Positions 53,001 through 64,000 of a DNA stretch of 64,000 nucleotides are shown here, one piece after another (position 1 is the stretch's first letter; every line of letters begins with the position of its first letter). The position numbers were made by a program, and so were the translations under genes. The DNA comes from Trichoplax sp. H2 (taxonomy: Eukaryota; Placozoa; Uniplacotomia; Trichoplacea): NCBI GenBank assembly GCA_003344405.1, contig NOWV01000001.1:1054001-1118000 (forward strand), written 5' to 3'. The notes beneath the pieces were generated by a model. It ran no database searches. It was not told the origin of the DNA and saw only the letters and a program-made list of their open reading frames with translations.

Positions 53001-54052
53001 ACGAACTATACCATTACAGGATGTCTGTAAGGCGAATCGATCATCATAATTCGAATCATCACTGAATTCAAATTTATCTTTGGTGCTAATGTGGAGATTT
53101 TCCGCATAGGATGCAGAGACTGTAGTTTGGTTTGCTTCCTCAAAGACAGAGCTATCATCATTATCATCATAAGGAGTTAGGATAACTAGAGTATCCAAGA
53201 ATTAATATTAGTTATGTGATAAAAGTATTTATAATGCTACTCTTGGTTAGACTTATTTATAAACTAGCTTAAACTTACTATCTTCAAACTCCTTGTCTGC
53301 CTTAACCTTGGAATTTTCTGCACAAGCCAAGGATAGCATAGGATGTTTTACTTTCTCAACAGCAGGGTAATCTTCTTGATCATCACCAGGGGTTAGAAGA
53401 ACTGAGATATCCAAGTATTCAAGTTATTCAATGCATTGTAGATTATCTCACTTCAATTTATCGTGTAGAAATTAGATTAAATTTACCGTTTTCAAATACT
53501 TTATCTCTCTTAACTTTAGAGCTTTCTATACAGGACAAGGACGGTATAGGTTGCTTTACTGCCTTAAAAACAGATCTATCTTCCTGGTCTTCATAAGAAG
53601 TTAGAATGAGTAGGGTATTTTTAATTGGTATATAAAGGCAACACTATCTTTATTTAATATAATATTACAAGTTAGGGCAATCTTACGATATTGATACTCT
53701 TTTTCTATCTCAAATTTGGAGTCTTTTGCGTTGGGTGAGGATGGTGTGGTTAGTTCTATTTTTTCAAATACAGAGTAATCTTCTTGATCTTCAGGAGTTA
53801 GAAGATCTAGGATGTTCATATAATTACGTTACTAAAAGCGTTTATAGTGTCTTTACTGTTAAAATTAACTGTCTGAGAAAAATTTCTCAAGATTACCGTC
53901 TTTAAATTCTTTGCCTGTCTTAACTTTAAAATTTCTTGTATAAAGTGAAGATGCAATAGGCTTTTCACTTCCTATCAATAGTCGTCAGATTAGTTGGGTA
54001 GTTGTAAAATTATCTTAGCTCGAAACATACCTTCATTAAGTTCTTCATTCAT
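50014..54052 (-). CDS. DEG/ENaC (ASIC-like) sodium channel subunit with repeated N-terminal cassette exons
   Basis: Amiloride-type, voltage-independent Na+ channel of the plasma membrane. Core exons: 54031-54052 (ATG, MNEELNE), 52487-53185, 51698-51918, 51419-51563, 50986-51042, 50558-50750, 50287-50378, 50014-50201; 1617 bases, 538 aa without cassettes. The large exon carries the pre-TM1 HG-type motif as CNGIVRIFGRGG, TM1 (VWFLLTLTMTILCIITCV) and KLKFPAVSVCNFNRFR. The ectodomain has PPWGNCGQKKLKYF and several Cys pairs. The last exon has GGQLGLFLGGSFLTFWEIFE, the selectivity filter GGS and TM2, then a basic tail. Three optional symmetric exons (separate entries) fit the same phase, giving up to about 644 aa. 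The TTG near 53198 sits in the acceptor region and is not a start. No orthology to one named vertebrate subunit is claimed. Confidence 0.93.
53085..53185 (-). repeat. Cassette repeat unit 5, fused to the main channel exon
   Basis: The first part of the main exon (ILTPYDDNDDSSVFEEANQT and on to KDKFEF) is homologous to the upstream mini-exons. The GT that ends the other units is present (TTCAGTGATG), but here the reading frame runs through it into TM1, so this unit is always included. Confidence 0.75.
53279..53401 (-). CDS. Cassette mini-exon 4 of the DEG/ENaC gene (123 bases)
   Basis: Acceptor GATATCTCAG and donor GTAAGT flank 123 bases, phase 1 at both ends. Encodes LLLTPGDDQEDYPAVEKVKH and on to ADKEFED. 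Can be kept or skipped without changing frame. Confidence 0.72.
53487..53609 (-). pseudogene. Cassette unit 3, acceptor apparently lost
   Basis: Homologous 123-base unit, still open (LTSYEDQEDRSVFKAVKQ and on to RDKVFEN) with donor GGTAAAT. The acceptor position reads CCCTAC instead of an AG, so it is probably skipped; the next AG upstream brings a stop. Confidence 0.65.
53687..53806 (-). CDS. Cassette mini-exon 2 of the DEG/ENaC gene (120 bases)
   Basis: Acceptor ACATCCTAG, donor GTAAGA. Encodes LLTPEDQEDYSVFEKIELTT and on to EKEYQY, phase 1 at both ends. An ATG at 53819 lies just upstream in frame and might serve as an alternative start, but the splice reading is preferred because the other units share it. 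Confidence 0.72.
53897..53971 (-). CDS. Cassette mini-exon 1 of the DEG/ENaC gene (75 bases, diverged)
   Basis: Acceptor CTATTGATAG, donor GTAATC. Encodes SEKPIASSLYTRNFKVKTGK and EFKD, phase 1 at both ends. The first third of the repeat unit has become intron, as the homology to CTTCTAACTCCTGAAG lies upstream of the acceptor. The weaker donor makes use uncertain. Confidence 0.5.
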
Positions 54053-57000
54053 TTTTCCTAATTTTAGGAAGATTAAAGATGATACTGCTATAACGTTATG
54101 GTTTCGACCTTTAATTGAATAATAAACTACTTTTTAGCATCTCGAGGTTATGATTGTAAATGACTACGTAAGTGTTACATCAAATGTAAAGAATGGGCAC
54201 TAATGTCAGAAGTAGATAGTGCTATTGCAGTAGCGGATAAAAGGATAGATATGGAACCAGAACAGTGGCTATAGTTGGTCTATTAGTGATGAGGTCTCGC
54301 AGGAGTGAGAATACGCTTACTACATAATCTAGTCGTAGAATGATGTTTTAAATGACTATAAAGCATAATTAAAAATCTGGCCAGCAGAGTATTAGATGAA
54401 CTATTGGGAACTAAACAAGCAAGATTGAAGAAAGAATCCAACAGGCCAGGCAAATGAAACATATGGTACATTATAATTATACAGCAATGTTGTATATTCG
54501 TCTGCTTATATATTTACTGTCAGTTTCATATTTTTCAACTGATATATTAATTGACTCATAACATTATTTCAGATGTAGTTGATTTTCAAACTAACGATCT
54601 ACACAGAATTTCGTGTAATTATGAGCATAAGTCATACTGTTATTAGAAATATATCGTATATTCAATCCTATTAAATAGGTTGTATCGGTACGATAGCATT
54701 CGGAAATCGGCTAATCTGTAATCCGTAATAAAAATCACCTTACTCAATATCTGTATCTGGATAAGTGTGACAATGCTCTACTCTACAATACTTGTACAAT
54801 TTTTGATTTGCCATACTTACTGTACTTGAATTAAGCTATGACAAATATAATGTGATTGCTTTTTGCTACCATATGGTTCCTGATTATTAAACCAATTATG
54901 AGTGAAATATGAATCATCTGATTGAAGAAGTTATATTAGGATTTGAATTGGGAGTATGGTATGTGGAACGAATGATGATATTTTATCAGAGACTTTGTAT
55001 AATCTTCCAACTGGTTGTTTCTGATAGGTATCGCTTATTTAGTTCCAACGTTAGAAGAATATTTAATTCATGAATGAGGCTATCATTAGCAGGATAAATA
55101 AGCCAGTTCTGATTTTTAAATAGAATAATATGCCACGATCATATCACATAGGGTAAGTATGGCTTTATTTGTATTAGCAATTATGAAATTAATAATTGAT
55201 ATCAGATTAAATGAATCATGGTAGTTGGAATCGTAATTTAATGCAATATAGTAAAATTATTGTTTCTGATTTTAGTATAATTGTATATAATGATCTTATT
55301 TTATAGGTGAACATGGGCTTATAGTGGTAACTGCAAATAACGAAATTAATAATGGATATGTAGCGTTCCTTTGAAATTTTGAATGTTAATTAAGCTTAAA
55401 AATATGGACATTATTACTAACAAGTTCATGATAAATTGTAGCCTAAGATAAGAGACCGCTTGAAATGTCAAAAAGTTCTTTAATGCAAGAAAGTGAAATT
55501 ATAGTCGAGATTGGAATGACAGGAAATGATAGTTTTATATGTTGTACCGATAAATACGGGTTATATTTGTATTGGCAATGGTAAAGTCAAGTAGGTTACT
55601 ACATTCTATTGCCTAATGCCAGTTAAACATTTGATGTCCAGATGATTTTAATTGTGCAACGATACCGGCAAATACGGTAGTATTTGATTAAAACGGGCCA
55701 TAATTATATAGCATAAAGATTGTTTAAAATGTTCGAAATAGGTGAATATGATACTACTAAGTAGAATAGTGTATATGTATGAGATTCCATGTTTGGTTGG
55801 TACCCTGCTATAGTAGATTTTATCCTGATATCATTCCATTTATGGCGGTATATACTGGTCTTTCTAGACTTGAAGTATTAAGCCAGTTGGTAATTTGCAT
55901 ATTTGGGATTTGCTATAATTTCAACGACATACTATATTCATTTATTTAATTAATTAATGAATTATAAATATCTTGCTATACAAAGTTGGCAAACACGATT
56001 AAAGTATCAATCTGCTGCAATCAGAGAGACGGACTTAATCTGCAATATGTCAGCATTAAGTAACGATTAACGTTCATTATTCTAGGTATATTGTTACTAT
56101 CACTTTGAAATACATCAGTATCAATTTCTTGTAAATTAAATCCTAGTCAAAGTCAAATTTCCTGCATTCCAAGAGCTCGTTAAAAACTGTATTAATTAAT
56201 CATTGAACAACCTGGAAGTTTCTGTTCTAGTAGCTGTTGATATTTCAACTTGAAATTTCAAATCTAGATTTTAACGTAAGTTTTATCAATTATAACAGAT
56301 AATAACCATTTTGAGGGCTAACCATATCCTACTTTCATCGTCGAATGTAATCGTGATTTATGCTAAAAATAATATCCTAAGTAAATCTTCAAGCTTGAAG
56401 ATCGTCTAAATAATTTTTAAATAAGGGTAAATGGTAATGTATATAGTCATTTTTGATTTATGATTTCATATTGAAGTTTAGTAAAAAGTATCTAGGAAAT
56501 ACGAGTAGAATTCTCTCAGTAGTTTGTGCAATTGATTTTGACTTTGATGTAGAATATTCCAAGATAAATTACTTTCTGTTTGAATACTTTTGGCACTATT
56601 TGTAGTAAGTAGTCATCACTAAGATATAAAACCGATTAATTACAGTAGATTCCACTCCAATAACTTTCGGAATTTGTCTCAATTATGACGTAAATTGACG
56701 ATCGATTAATATCTTGAAGGTTTCGAAGCACTGTTTTATAGCCAACAATAGGATAGTAGTCGAAAAGATAAAAATGTAAATTTTACTTCCATGGCTTATA
56801 GTCCATGCAATTAAACTCGATTTTAAATTAAATATCGGTCGATTAATAACTTTTTTCTTGAACATTTAAGATGCTATTTACCCTAACGTGTATTAGGATG
56901 CAAAGGAATATTTGTCTATCAGTCTCAATTTCCTTTACATATCGTTGCTTATAATAGTAAATACGATTAGATATTCTTAAGCAAAGGATTACAATTTTAG

Positions 57001-57131
57001 TTAATATTGCACTTATATCCATGAAGGTGATCTTAATCTAGGGAAAGATACACGTATAACTTAGAAAGGTCTAATTACAATTTAAAATTACTTATTCGTA
57101 TCAGATTTTCTCTGCCTCTGAACTTGTAAAG
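54053..57131. other. Intergenic stretch between head-to-head channel genes
   Basis: About 3.1 kb between two start codons that face away from each other, so both promoters must lie here. No open frame above 65 codons with family resemblance, no tandem repeat and no relic exon were seen. Confidence 0.6.
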
Positions 57132-60100
57132 ATGACTACTAATCCATCGGACGATTCTGATGATAGCAACAGCTTAGCCAGCTTTGATTTGGAGGAACAT
57201 TTTGCTAATGTTACCAGTTGTCATGGAATGATTCATATTTTCGATCATAAAACTTCGTTTTTAAGGCGTTATGTTTGGGGAATCGCAACTTTTGCCGCTT
57301 TTACAGCTTGTATTATTGGTTGTATCAATTTGTTACATAATTTATTAAGCCATCCAACTAATATCTCTGTGAAAATTCATCATACCAATAAAATGTTATT
57401 TCCCGCAGTGACATTATGCAATTTTAATCAATTTTCAAGAACATTAATCTCGCATAAGGATATTCGGCATTTAGATACAGTCTTGAGTGCATATAATCAC
57501 GATCATACTATACCAAAGGAGGACTTAAAAGAAGCTGAAGATTATTTTAAATCTAAAATTCATGGCCACTTTGATTTTAGCCAATATAACCAAGAGCTTG
57601 GCTTACAAAAAGAAGATTTAATTTTATCTTGTACTTGGAATGGCGAAAAGTGTGGCTCTAAAAATTTTAGTCGAGTTTTTACATCTTATGGAAACTGCTA
57701 TACTTTTAACGGAGGTAAAATAAGTTTGGGATCAATATTTTCTCTACAATCTGCTTCACTTATATTGATGCATTATATATATATATATATCCTTAGATCA
57801 AGGCTGCATATTTTATTTTACTTAAATCATATTATTTTAAGTCTATTTTGGATAACATCGTAGGTTAACCTACCTGTTTCTTTCGGATTCATCTTAGGTT
57901 CGGCAAATCATCCTCTACTAAACCAGCATGGTCGAGGTGCCGCTCATGGTCTGAGTTTAATCCTTAATATTGAACAGTATAAATATACACCGGAGTTGAT
58001 GGTAGGTGCTCCTAATGTGGGTATACGCTGTTCAATTCATTACTACAAATCGTTACCACGAATGGAATCTCAAGGAATCGCTATACCTCCAGGTGCTCAT
58101 GCCTACGCGGCTATACCTGGAACAGAGGTAATTTATGATTAAGCGATTAGTCATGGGATTAAATAGTTTTTATATGCTAGTTACTCAACAATTTTAGCAA
58201 ATACACATGCCTGATGAGATTGATTATACTGTGGATTTACATTACAAAGACTATAACTAAAATCGATCAACAATACACACATGTATACCTCGTACTTTGG
58301 AAGATTTGTAGTTAAATTTAAATCTTTTAGTAAATTGCGTCCCGAAAGATGGTAGACCAAGTCATTCGATGTAGTTAGGCTAAAGGCTCCATAATGCAGT
58401 ATAATAGGTAACATTTTTATGTTAGAAATTTTGTACTATTTGATAAATTCAACTAATTGATGCAATAGAAAGTATTTAGGCCTTGGGTTTTCATAGTGTA
58501 ATAAAAATATAATCGAATAAAACACCAGTTGTCTATCAAGCGAAATATCGATCAAGACAAAAATAGCTGTCGCTCCTGCGGAATATTGATCTATCTATTG
58601 CTTGAAATTGCGGTTTAACGGTAGGAAACTATTACTATTATCGTTAGGTAACCAATTATCAAAAGAAGCCATGGGGTCAATGCGGTGAGAAAAAGCTCAA
58701 ATATTACAAATATTATTCCATGTCTGCCTGCCTGCACGAAGATGAAACTCTCTTTGCGGAAACAACTTGTCAATGCCGTGATCCTCGCTTACCGGGTATA
58801 GCAGTAGATTCTATGGAATTTTTGTTTTAAATATAACTAATTTGGAATGCTTCTAATTGTGTTATTTTTTACGATATTATCACATTGATCTATTTGTTAC
58901 AATTATATCTTCAGTATTAATTATTGCGATTTAAATACTACTAGGGAATGAAAAAGCTTGCACACCGATACAAATGTTAGAATGTCTCATTCCGGCCATG
59001 AGTAAGTATAACTTCAAATTTTGAAAGGAGATATTTTAATAGTGTCATACGGTAGTGTTCTATATTGGGATAATATCTGTATCCTAGGAGCAAAAAATAG
59101 ATATCTTTTTCCGTTACATTGTGTCTTCTATACTGCTGTATAAATACAAATTCTAACTGTACCGATAAAGTAACAAAAATTACTCAATTATAGTATGGAC
59201 AAAGTTCCATAATGTTGAGAAATTACTGCTAATGGACATGGTCCTTGGCTGTGATACGATTCATCATCCTTTCTTCCTAGTACTCTTCTCTCTCGAAACC
59301 ATGACATTTTTCGTACTTGTATATGCGTAGACAGTCATGTTGAATTTTCTCCATGTTGGCCCGATAATCATCTTTGAGTTTTAGTTGTGCACCTTTGGCA
59401 ATATTGTAACAGATTTAGCTAGATATCTAGAATTTTAATACTGTAATATTTTAGGCAGAGAATCGAGTTTTTTCTTTTACGACCCGACTCATACACGGGT
59501 TTACGGACCCTATATGATGGCTATTTCAAACTTATAGACATTACTATCTTAACGCGGAATACCTTTAGTTTAGTTTATCTGAGTCGACCGTTTTGAATCA
59601 AATTTATATTTTATATGCGCATTCGGAATATATATAGCAGCCATTCAAGGTATCAAATACTTCCTTTCTTTCAGAAACGCTTTAAAAGGACATTTTTTAA
59701 CATAAGTGTCTATGTTGTCTGGCAATTTTGTTCCTATAAAAATAATGAACTGTTTAAAAATATCTATTCTATAACTAAAGGTCGATATCGAGAACAAGAT
59801 CGTAATTTATCTAGCTGTCCCGAGGTTTGCGAACGCGTAGAATATGTCCCACAAGTTTCTTATGCTAAAATTCCAGCTAAAATTATGGCAGAAGAAATTG
59901 CATCAAAATATAACCTCCATCAGGTTCACAAGAAAGCCATAATTGAAGGTGGTATAGTAGATAATAGTACATCGGTAAAGCAATTTATCAGGTTAGCAGC
60001 AACTTCGTAATACCTACTGTTTAATGTTTATGTTCGTATGATTGTCCAAGCTACGCGTAATAAATATGTATAGATGATTGATTTCTACATTAATTTAATC

Positions 60101-60750
60101 TAATGTGGCTCTACATTTTTAGGGATAACTTAGTTTTCCTAGACATCTTTTTTAAAAATTTATATAACACAACAACCACTCAAGCAAGGGATGCAAGCTT
60201 CTCGCAATTTTTAAGTATTAATTCTATCGTCATCCTATCTTGATCATTTAGCTTAGCTAAAATTAAAAAATTCAATTTTTGTATCATGTAAAATCGAAAT
60301 TAATCAGGATAGAGGTTAACTTTGTGACGGGTACTTTTATATTGTAACTGTGCGCGTGTGCGATCTTAATTGGTACTATATTTGATTTATAGACCGAATT
60401 TTGCAGTTTGATTGATTTCTTACTTTCTAATAGGTAATGTTGGAGGTCAAATTGGTTTATTTATTGGCGGTAGCTTCCTAACTTTGCTTGAAATTGTAGA
60501 ATATATCTTTGACAAATTAGCTCAGCAACGAAGTCGATATCGACATAAAACTAGTCAGATTGAAAAAGCAGAGTGGAAGAAGATCTATGCATCTAGCATG
60601 ATTGTCCCGAAAACCAGCTACCATAATGGTAATGCGAATCATCCTCCACCATATGAACGTACATTAGTCCAAATGGATGAGTACGACTCAACAGAGGGCT
60701 TCCTCAATGGTCCCAAGTATGTTCATGTACACAAGCAATGCAAAGAGTAA
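57132..60750 (+). CDS. DEG/ENaC (ASIC-like) sodium channel subunit, second gene
   Basis: Exons 57132-57714, 57898-58127, 58648-58795, 58945-59001, 59781-59991, 60123-60214, 60434-60750; 1638 bases, 545 aa. Acidic N-terminus MTTNPSDDSDDSNSLASFD, then CHGMIHIF, TM1 (YVWGIATFAAFTACIIGCI), KMLFPAVTLCNFNQF, the ectodomain with KPWGQCGEKKLKYYKYYSM and Cys-rich exons. DNLVFLDIFFKNLYNTTTTQ precedes GGQIGLFIGGSFLTLLEIVE with filter GGS and TM2. The cytoplasmic tail is long and has a PPPY motif (NHPPPYERT). In ENaC subunits PPxY binds Nedd4-type ligases; that role here is inferred. Exon lengths of 57 and 92 equal those of the minus-strand channel, so the two are paralogues. This one has no N-terminal cassettes. 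Confidence 0.95.
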
Positions 60751-61750
60751 TCGAAGAATGCCCTAACGACGTTCTGTACTAACGTCTACCTGCAAATCAG
60801 CCGGCTTGAGACAGTAACAAGCAAATCTGGGTTTTCTTGCTACTGTAAACTTCCTTTTCAAGACAGTACGATTTATAAGATATTCTAGCATAAACAGAAA
60901 TCAATTTTTCTATATGCTTGCTTAATGTACAGCATGTGTAGCCAATTTATTGCAGTGATTGTGCCAGATGTAGCGATATATGTCCAGGTAAACAGATGCA
61001 GGCATTTTGTAACGTAGAAATCATTATAATCCTATATATTATTTTAACTTAGAGCATCGATTAAAAAGCGTTAAACTATCATCGTTTTCAAAACTGAGAT
61101 CTATTTACACACAATGGATCAATTTAGGACCAAGCTATCACACTGCAATCATCATAAGATGTCAAATCGTTATTTATTATCAATGCTATCATTAGACTGC
61201 AGAAAGATAGCTACTTTCATGAGAACTAGTACAGTGGTCTTTCGATAGTTAAAAACTCAAGTGAACCAGCAGCATGTCGGAATTATTACTACGCAATCTT
61301 TCGATTACCAGTGTAGCTAATATTTTGAATACATTGTTATATACTTGCAACGATATTAAATTAACATTAACATATTTTTTGATACAATCAACACTATAAG
61401 TATTGCATACAGTATGATAATAAACCATATCACAAATAATTAATATTATAATTTACTGCTATAAAATCCTATAATCTCTTAATAAAGAGCTAGATCCTAC
61501 GAAAATAGCTGTTAACGAATAAATTTGTTACAATATGACTGTATATTATAGAAAGCTATGCTAGAATGACGTAAGCAATACGGTATACCGGAGGAAGGTG
61601 ATCATAAGCCAGTCACCAATCGGTATTCGGTATACATTTCGAATATGCTTGCGAAATACATAATTTGGGTCTTAGGTAATTAATAGATACAGGATATGAA
61701 TCAATTATTAGACTTTTCAATCTAGATATTACCAATGTTAGAGAATAACA
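60751..61750. other. Intergenic stretch between convergent channel and ELOF1 genes
   Basis: AT-rich, no gene or repeat recognised. Confidence 0.6.
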
Positions 61751-61756
61751 TTTATT
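61751..61756 (-). promoter_or_regulatory. Polyadenylation hexamer overlapping the ELOF1 stop codon
   Basis: The minus strand reads AACCAATAAATG at the end of the gene: AATAAA covers the last two bases of the Gln codon and the TAA stop. Confidence 0.45.
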
Positions 61757-63541
61757 GGTTAACTTCTTCACAAGCGTCGATCCAGTCGCTGTATACATCC
61801 ACAGGATGTGATAGATCTACGTGAATAGTAAATGATGGAAATGATATTAGATGGGATGTACAGGTGCCATGATAACTAACTTTAACACAGATAGTAGTAC
61901 GCTAATATTATTTATTTGTACAGTAAAGGGCTAAAGATTTTGCACTGCATATACTGTATTATTGACTTCATTGCTTTTAAGTTAATCGAACTGTCATAAT
62001 CCAAGTCTGTCGTGTGTACTTAACGATTGTGCGTTATACTTATGGAGGTACAGTACACTAGTATACTTTATACTGTATAGTTCATCTAATTTCTGTAGAT
62101 TGAGAGTTGCATAAATAATACTACAAGAACCTACAGCATTAGATTGAAGATTAATATTATGTTTGTATAACTACTGGTTGATATTTCTTCTCTCACTGTT
62201 TTACAAAATCTTATATGAGGATATCTTATTTTGCAGACAGTATAAGACTGTAGCTAATTGATATTAGAACCTTACAGGTAATTTTGGTTTGAAAATCTTC
62301 ACCACAGACTCGACATTCTACCAGACCAATGTTTTTAGTATGATCACTAAAGAAATAAAAAGAAGCATCCATTTAACTATAACATTATCATCCTGTACTT
62401 GTATTCCTTTATTTGCAACTGAACATTTTGCCTAATACCACCAACAATTAATCCATACAATTCATTGACGTGATAAAAATGAAATACACATAATTTTATC
62501 GTACTGTACATATTTTTTAAATGACATAAAAGATTGGTTGACTAGTTTAGATCGCATACGACTTATAGAATCGGTTTGTCTAGTCATGTATTGAGAATCT
62601 AGTTCATATCTTTGCAGGCTTCAAGGGTATAAAAATACATTCGTGATATGACGTAGGATCGCAGTGTAACCAGAGTGATAAGCATGCCACCAATTTAATA
62701 TTATTCTACATCATCGCTTTTCTTGCGATCTTTTGAAATAAACAATAAAGGTTTCATCACTTATCCTAGCCAAATTACTCTATCAACTACCAAATATGAA
62801 ATGTTGCTAAAGGTTTAGAGTAGCTAAAATGGGTATAGTGGATATTGACTGCATTTATCACGGCATAGAGTAAGGGAATGTACGCGTTACCCAATCTGCA
62901 AGTTGATTTATAGTTTGATCTATGGATAATGTTTGCTATCCGGAAACAAACTACGATTTCCAAGTAGTTTAGCGCGTTCCATAAACCATGAAGAGATATA
63001 TACGCATGCAATGAAGCTACGCTAATACTGTAAAGATGAATTTGTGTTCATAGACTATAGTGAAGGACTTTGTGAGATTCTCCAAACAAAACAATTTCTC
63101 AGGTTTTGGGGGGAATTTCTAACTTTAGGTTGATAGATGTATACTGTGGATGAAGACTGATGATATTGCAAGATTCGTTCGATTTCTGGGCAATCGTAAT
63201 GAATCATTTTATCACTAATACTGGCTCAATATTAGAATAGGTCCTATAGAGTCAATAATAACTTGAAAATCATTGTCTATATCCATCATAAAAATTCATC
63301 TATGCTATCCAATCCATCAGCCATCATGATTCAAAACAACCGAGTTGATCATCCCATACAATACATGCGGTCTATCGATTTGAGTGACTTTCTCGATCAA
63401 CATGTTGAGTATAATTTCAACTTACAGCTTAACATCACAAGATTTTTCATGATTGCAGAAAGGGCAAGTAAACTGAGTCTCCAATCCTCCAACTAGTTTC
63501 TTCTTTGGTGGAGGTTTTCGCTTGGATTTCCTTCTTCCCAT
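61752..63541 (-). CDS. ELOF1: Transcription elongation factor 1 homolog (ELOF1), complete
   Basis: Small zinc-ribbon protein that travels with RNA polymerase II and helps transcription-coupled repair. Three exons: 63426-63541, 62276-62346 and 61752-61816, 252 bases, 83 aa, exactly the human length. It begins [19 protein letters not shown] (basic tail), then [15 protein letters not shown] with the first Cys pair. Exon 2 has the second Cys pair in [12 protein letters not shown]. It ends [20 protein letters not shown] plus Q. All splice phases agree. Intron 1 (1.08 kb) is long for so small a gene; I see nothing coding in it. The stop codon overlaps AATAAA. Confidence 0.97.
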
Positions 63542-63730
63542 CTTATTCTTGGAGTGGTTAGCGCAGCGCGATTTCAACTATGGAAAGGCACGTAGATTGA
63601 TTGTCCAAAGGGCATCGACTTTCGTTATATACTATTTTCTAGGGAATAAAGCGGTTACTTGCGTAGTACTACTCTACCTGTTTGTAGGCATGGACAACTA
63701 GGATATTCTAGTAGTCTAAAGTCTCTCCAG

Positions 63731-63838
63731 TTTAAAATGTCACCCCAGTCCGGTTTGCACTCTGGCAGTGCAAACGACTTCGTATACGAAGTCGTCCGCT
63801 ACAATACAACGGATGGAAAATTGGGGTGACATTTTAAA
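63731..63838. mobile_element. Small MITE-like inverted-repeat element
   Basis: Perfect 17-base terminal inverted repeats (TTTAAAATGTCACCCCA at 63731-63747, complement at 63822-63838) bound 108 non-coding bases. Inside are a hairpin (GTTTGCACT/AGTGCAAAC, 63753-63775) and a perfect 20-base palindrome (63775-63794). No transposase. Whether it moves is inference. Confidence 0.6.
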
Positions 63839-63844
63839 TTGTAA

Positions 63845-63876
63845 TCCGGTTTGCACTCTGGCAGTTCAAACGACTT
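63845..63876. repeat. Partial second copy of the element's internal hairpin
   Basis: CGGTTTGCACTCTGGCAGT then TCAAACGACTT repeats 63751-63780 with one substitution that weakens the hairpin. An 18-base palindrome TACAGTACATGTACTGTA follows near 63889-63907. Confidence 0.75.
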
Positions 63877-64000
63877 GTAGTGTACTGGTACAGTACATGT
63901 ACTGTAGACCTCCCGGATAAAAGTACTGTAATCATGTTGATATTATAGTAGGTTACTCAAATCTGTCCAGTAACTTGTCTGTCCGTATGCGTTTTTCCTG

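Noticed and set aside
53187-53198. Start of the minus-strand channel at an in-frame TTG
   Set aside because: It is not ATG, and it lies inside an acceptor (ACTCTAG) shared by the cassette units; splicing from 54031 explains the frame.
54283-54471. Minus-strand open frame of 62 codons between the channel genes
   Set aside because: No recognisable motif and no splice signals; length is expected by chance.

Overview
The window is eukaryotic nuclear DNA from an animal. It is AT-rich and gene-dense, and its genes are split into many small exons with GT-AG introns that are mostly shorter than 1 kb. The gene set includes animal-type DEG/ENaC sodium channels, a DCAF15-like ubiquitin-ligase receptor, the flagellar protein SPEF2 and a long-form USP24. 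An early-branching metazoan fits best. A placozoan (Trichoplax/Hoilungia type) is my first guess; that is inference from style and gene content, not proof. A 20-N run at 42890-42909 shows this is draft assembly.

Layout: 86-4393 (+) 3' part of a USP24-like deubiquitinase; 5480-21873 (-) complete SPEF2 with CH, adenylate-kinase-like and EF-hand-like parts; 23161-26062 (-) EIF2B2, 5' end unresolved; 27.4-28.6 kb, a repeat-rich intergenic region; 28742-31891 (+) complete mitochondrial prolyl-tRNA synthetase PARS2 (13 exons, 473 aa); 31959-35033 (-) DCAF15-like gene, N-terminal exon(s) unresolved; 36.5-37.6 kb, two single-exon relics (last exon of a kynureninase, then last exon of a sodium channel); 37862-42207 and 44678-48406 (+) two intact tandem kynureninase genes with 13 matching exons each, separated by a repeat-rich stretch with the gap; 50014-54052 (-) and 57132-60750 (+) two head-to-head DEG/ENaC channels; 61752-63541 (-) complete ELOF1; 63731-63838 a small inverted-repeat element.

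Most genes are single-copy housekeeping genes (ubiquitin removal, translation initiation, mitochondrial translation, transcription elongation) or a ciliary gene. They do not form one pathway. The stretch from 36.5 to 60.8 kb is different: it has grown by local duplication of kynureninase and sodium-channel genes and still carries the debris. The most unusual structure is a tandem array of phase-compatible mini-exons (53.18-53.97 kb) at the 5' end of the minus-strand channel. It could make cytoplasmic N-termini of variable length by exon skipping.
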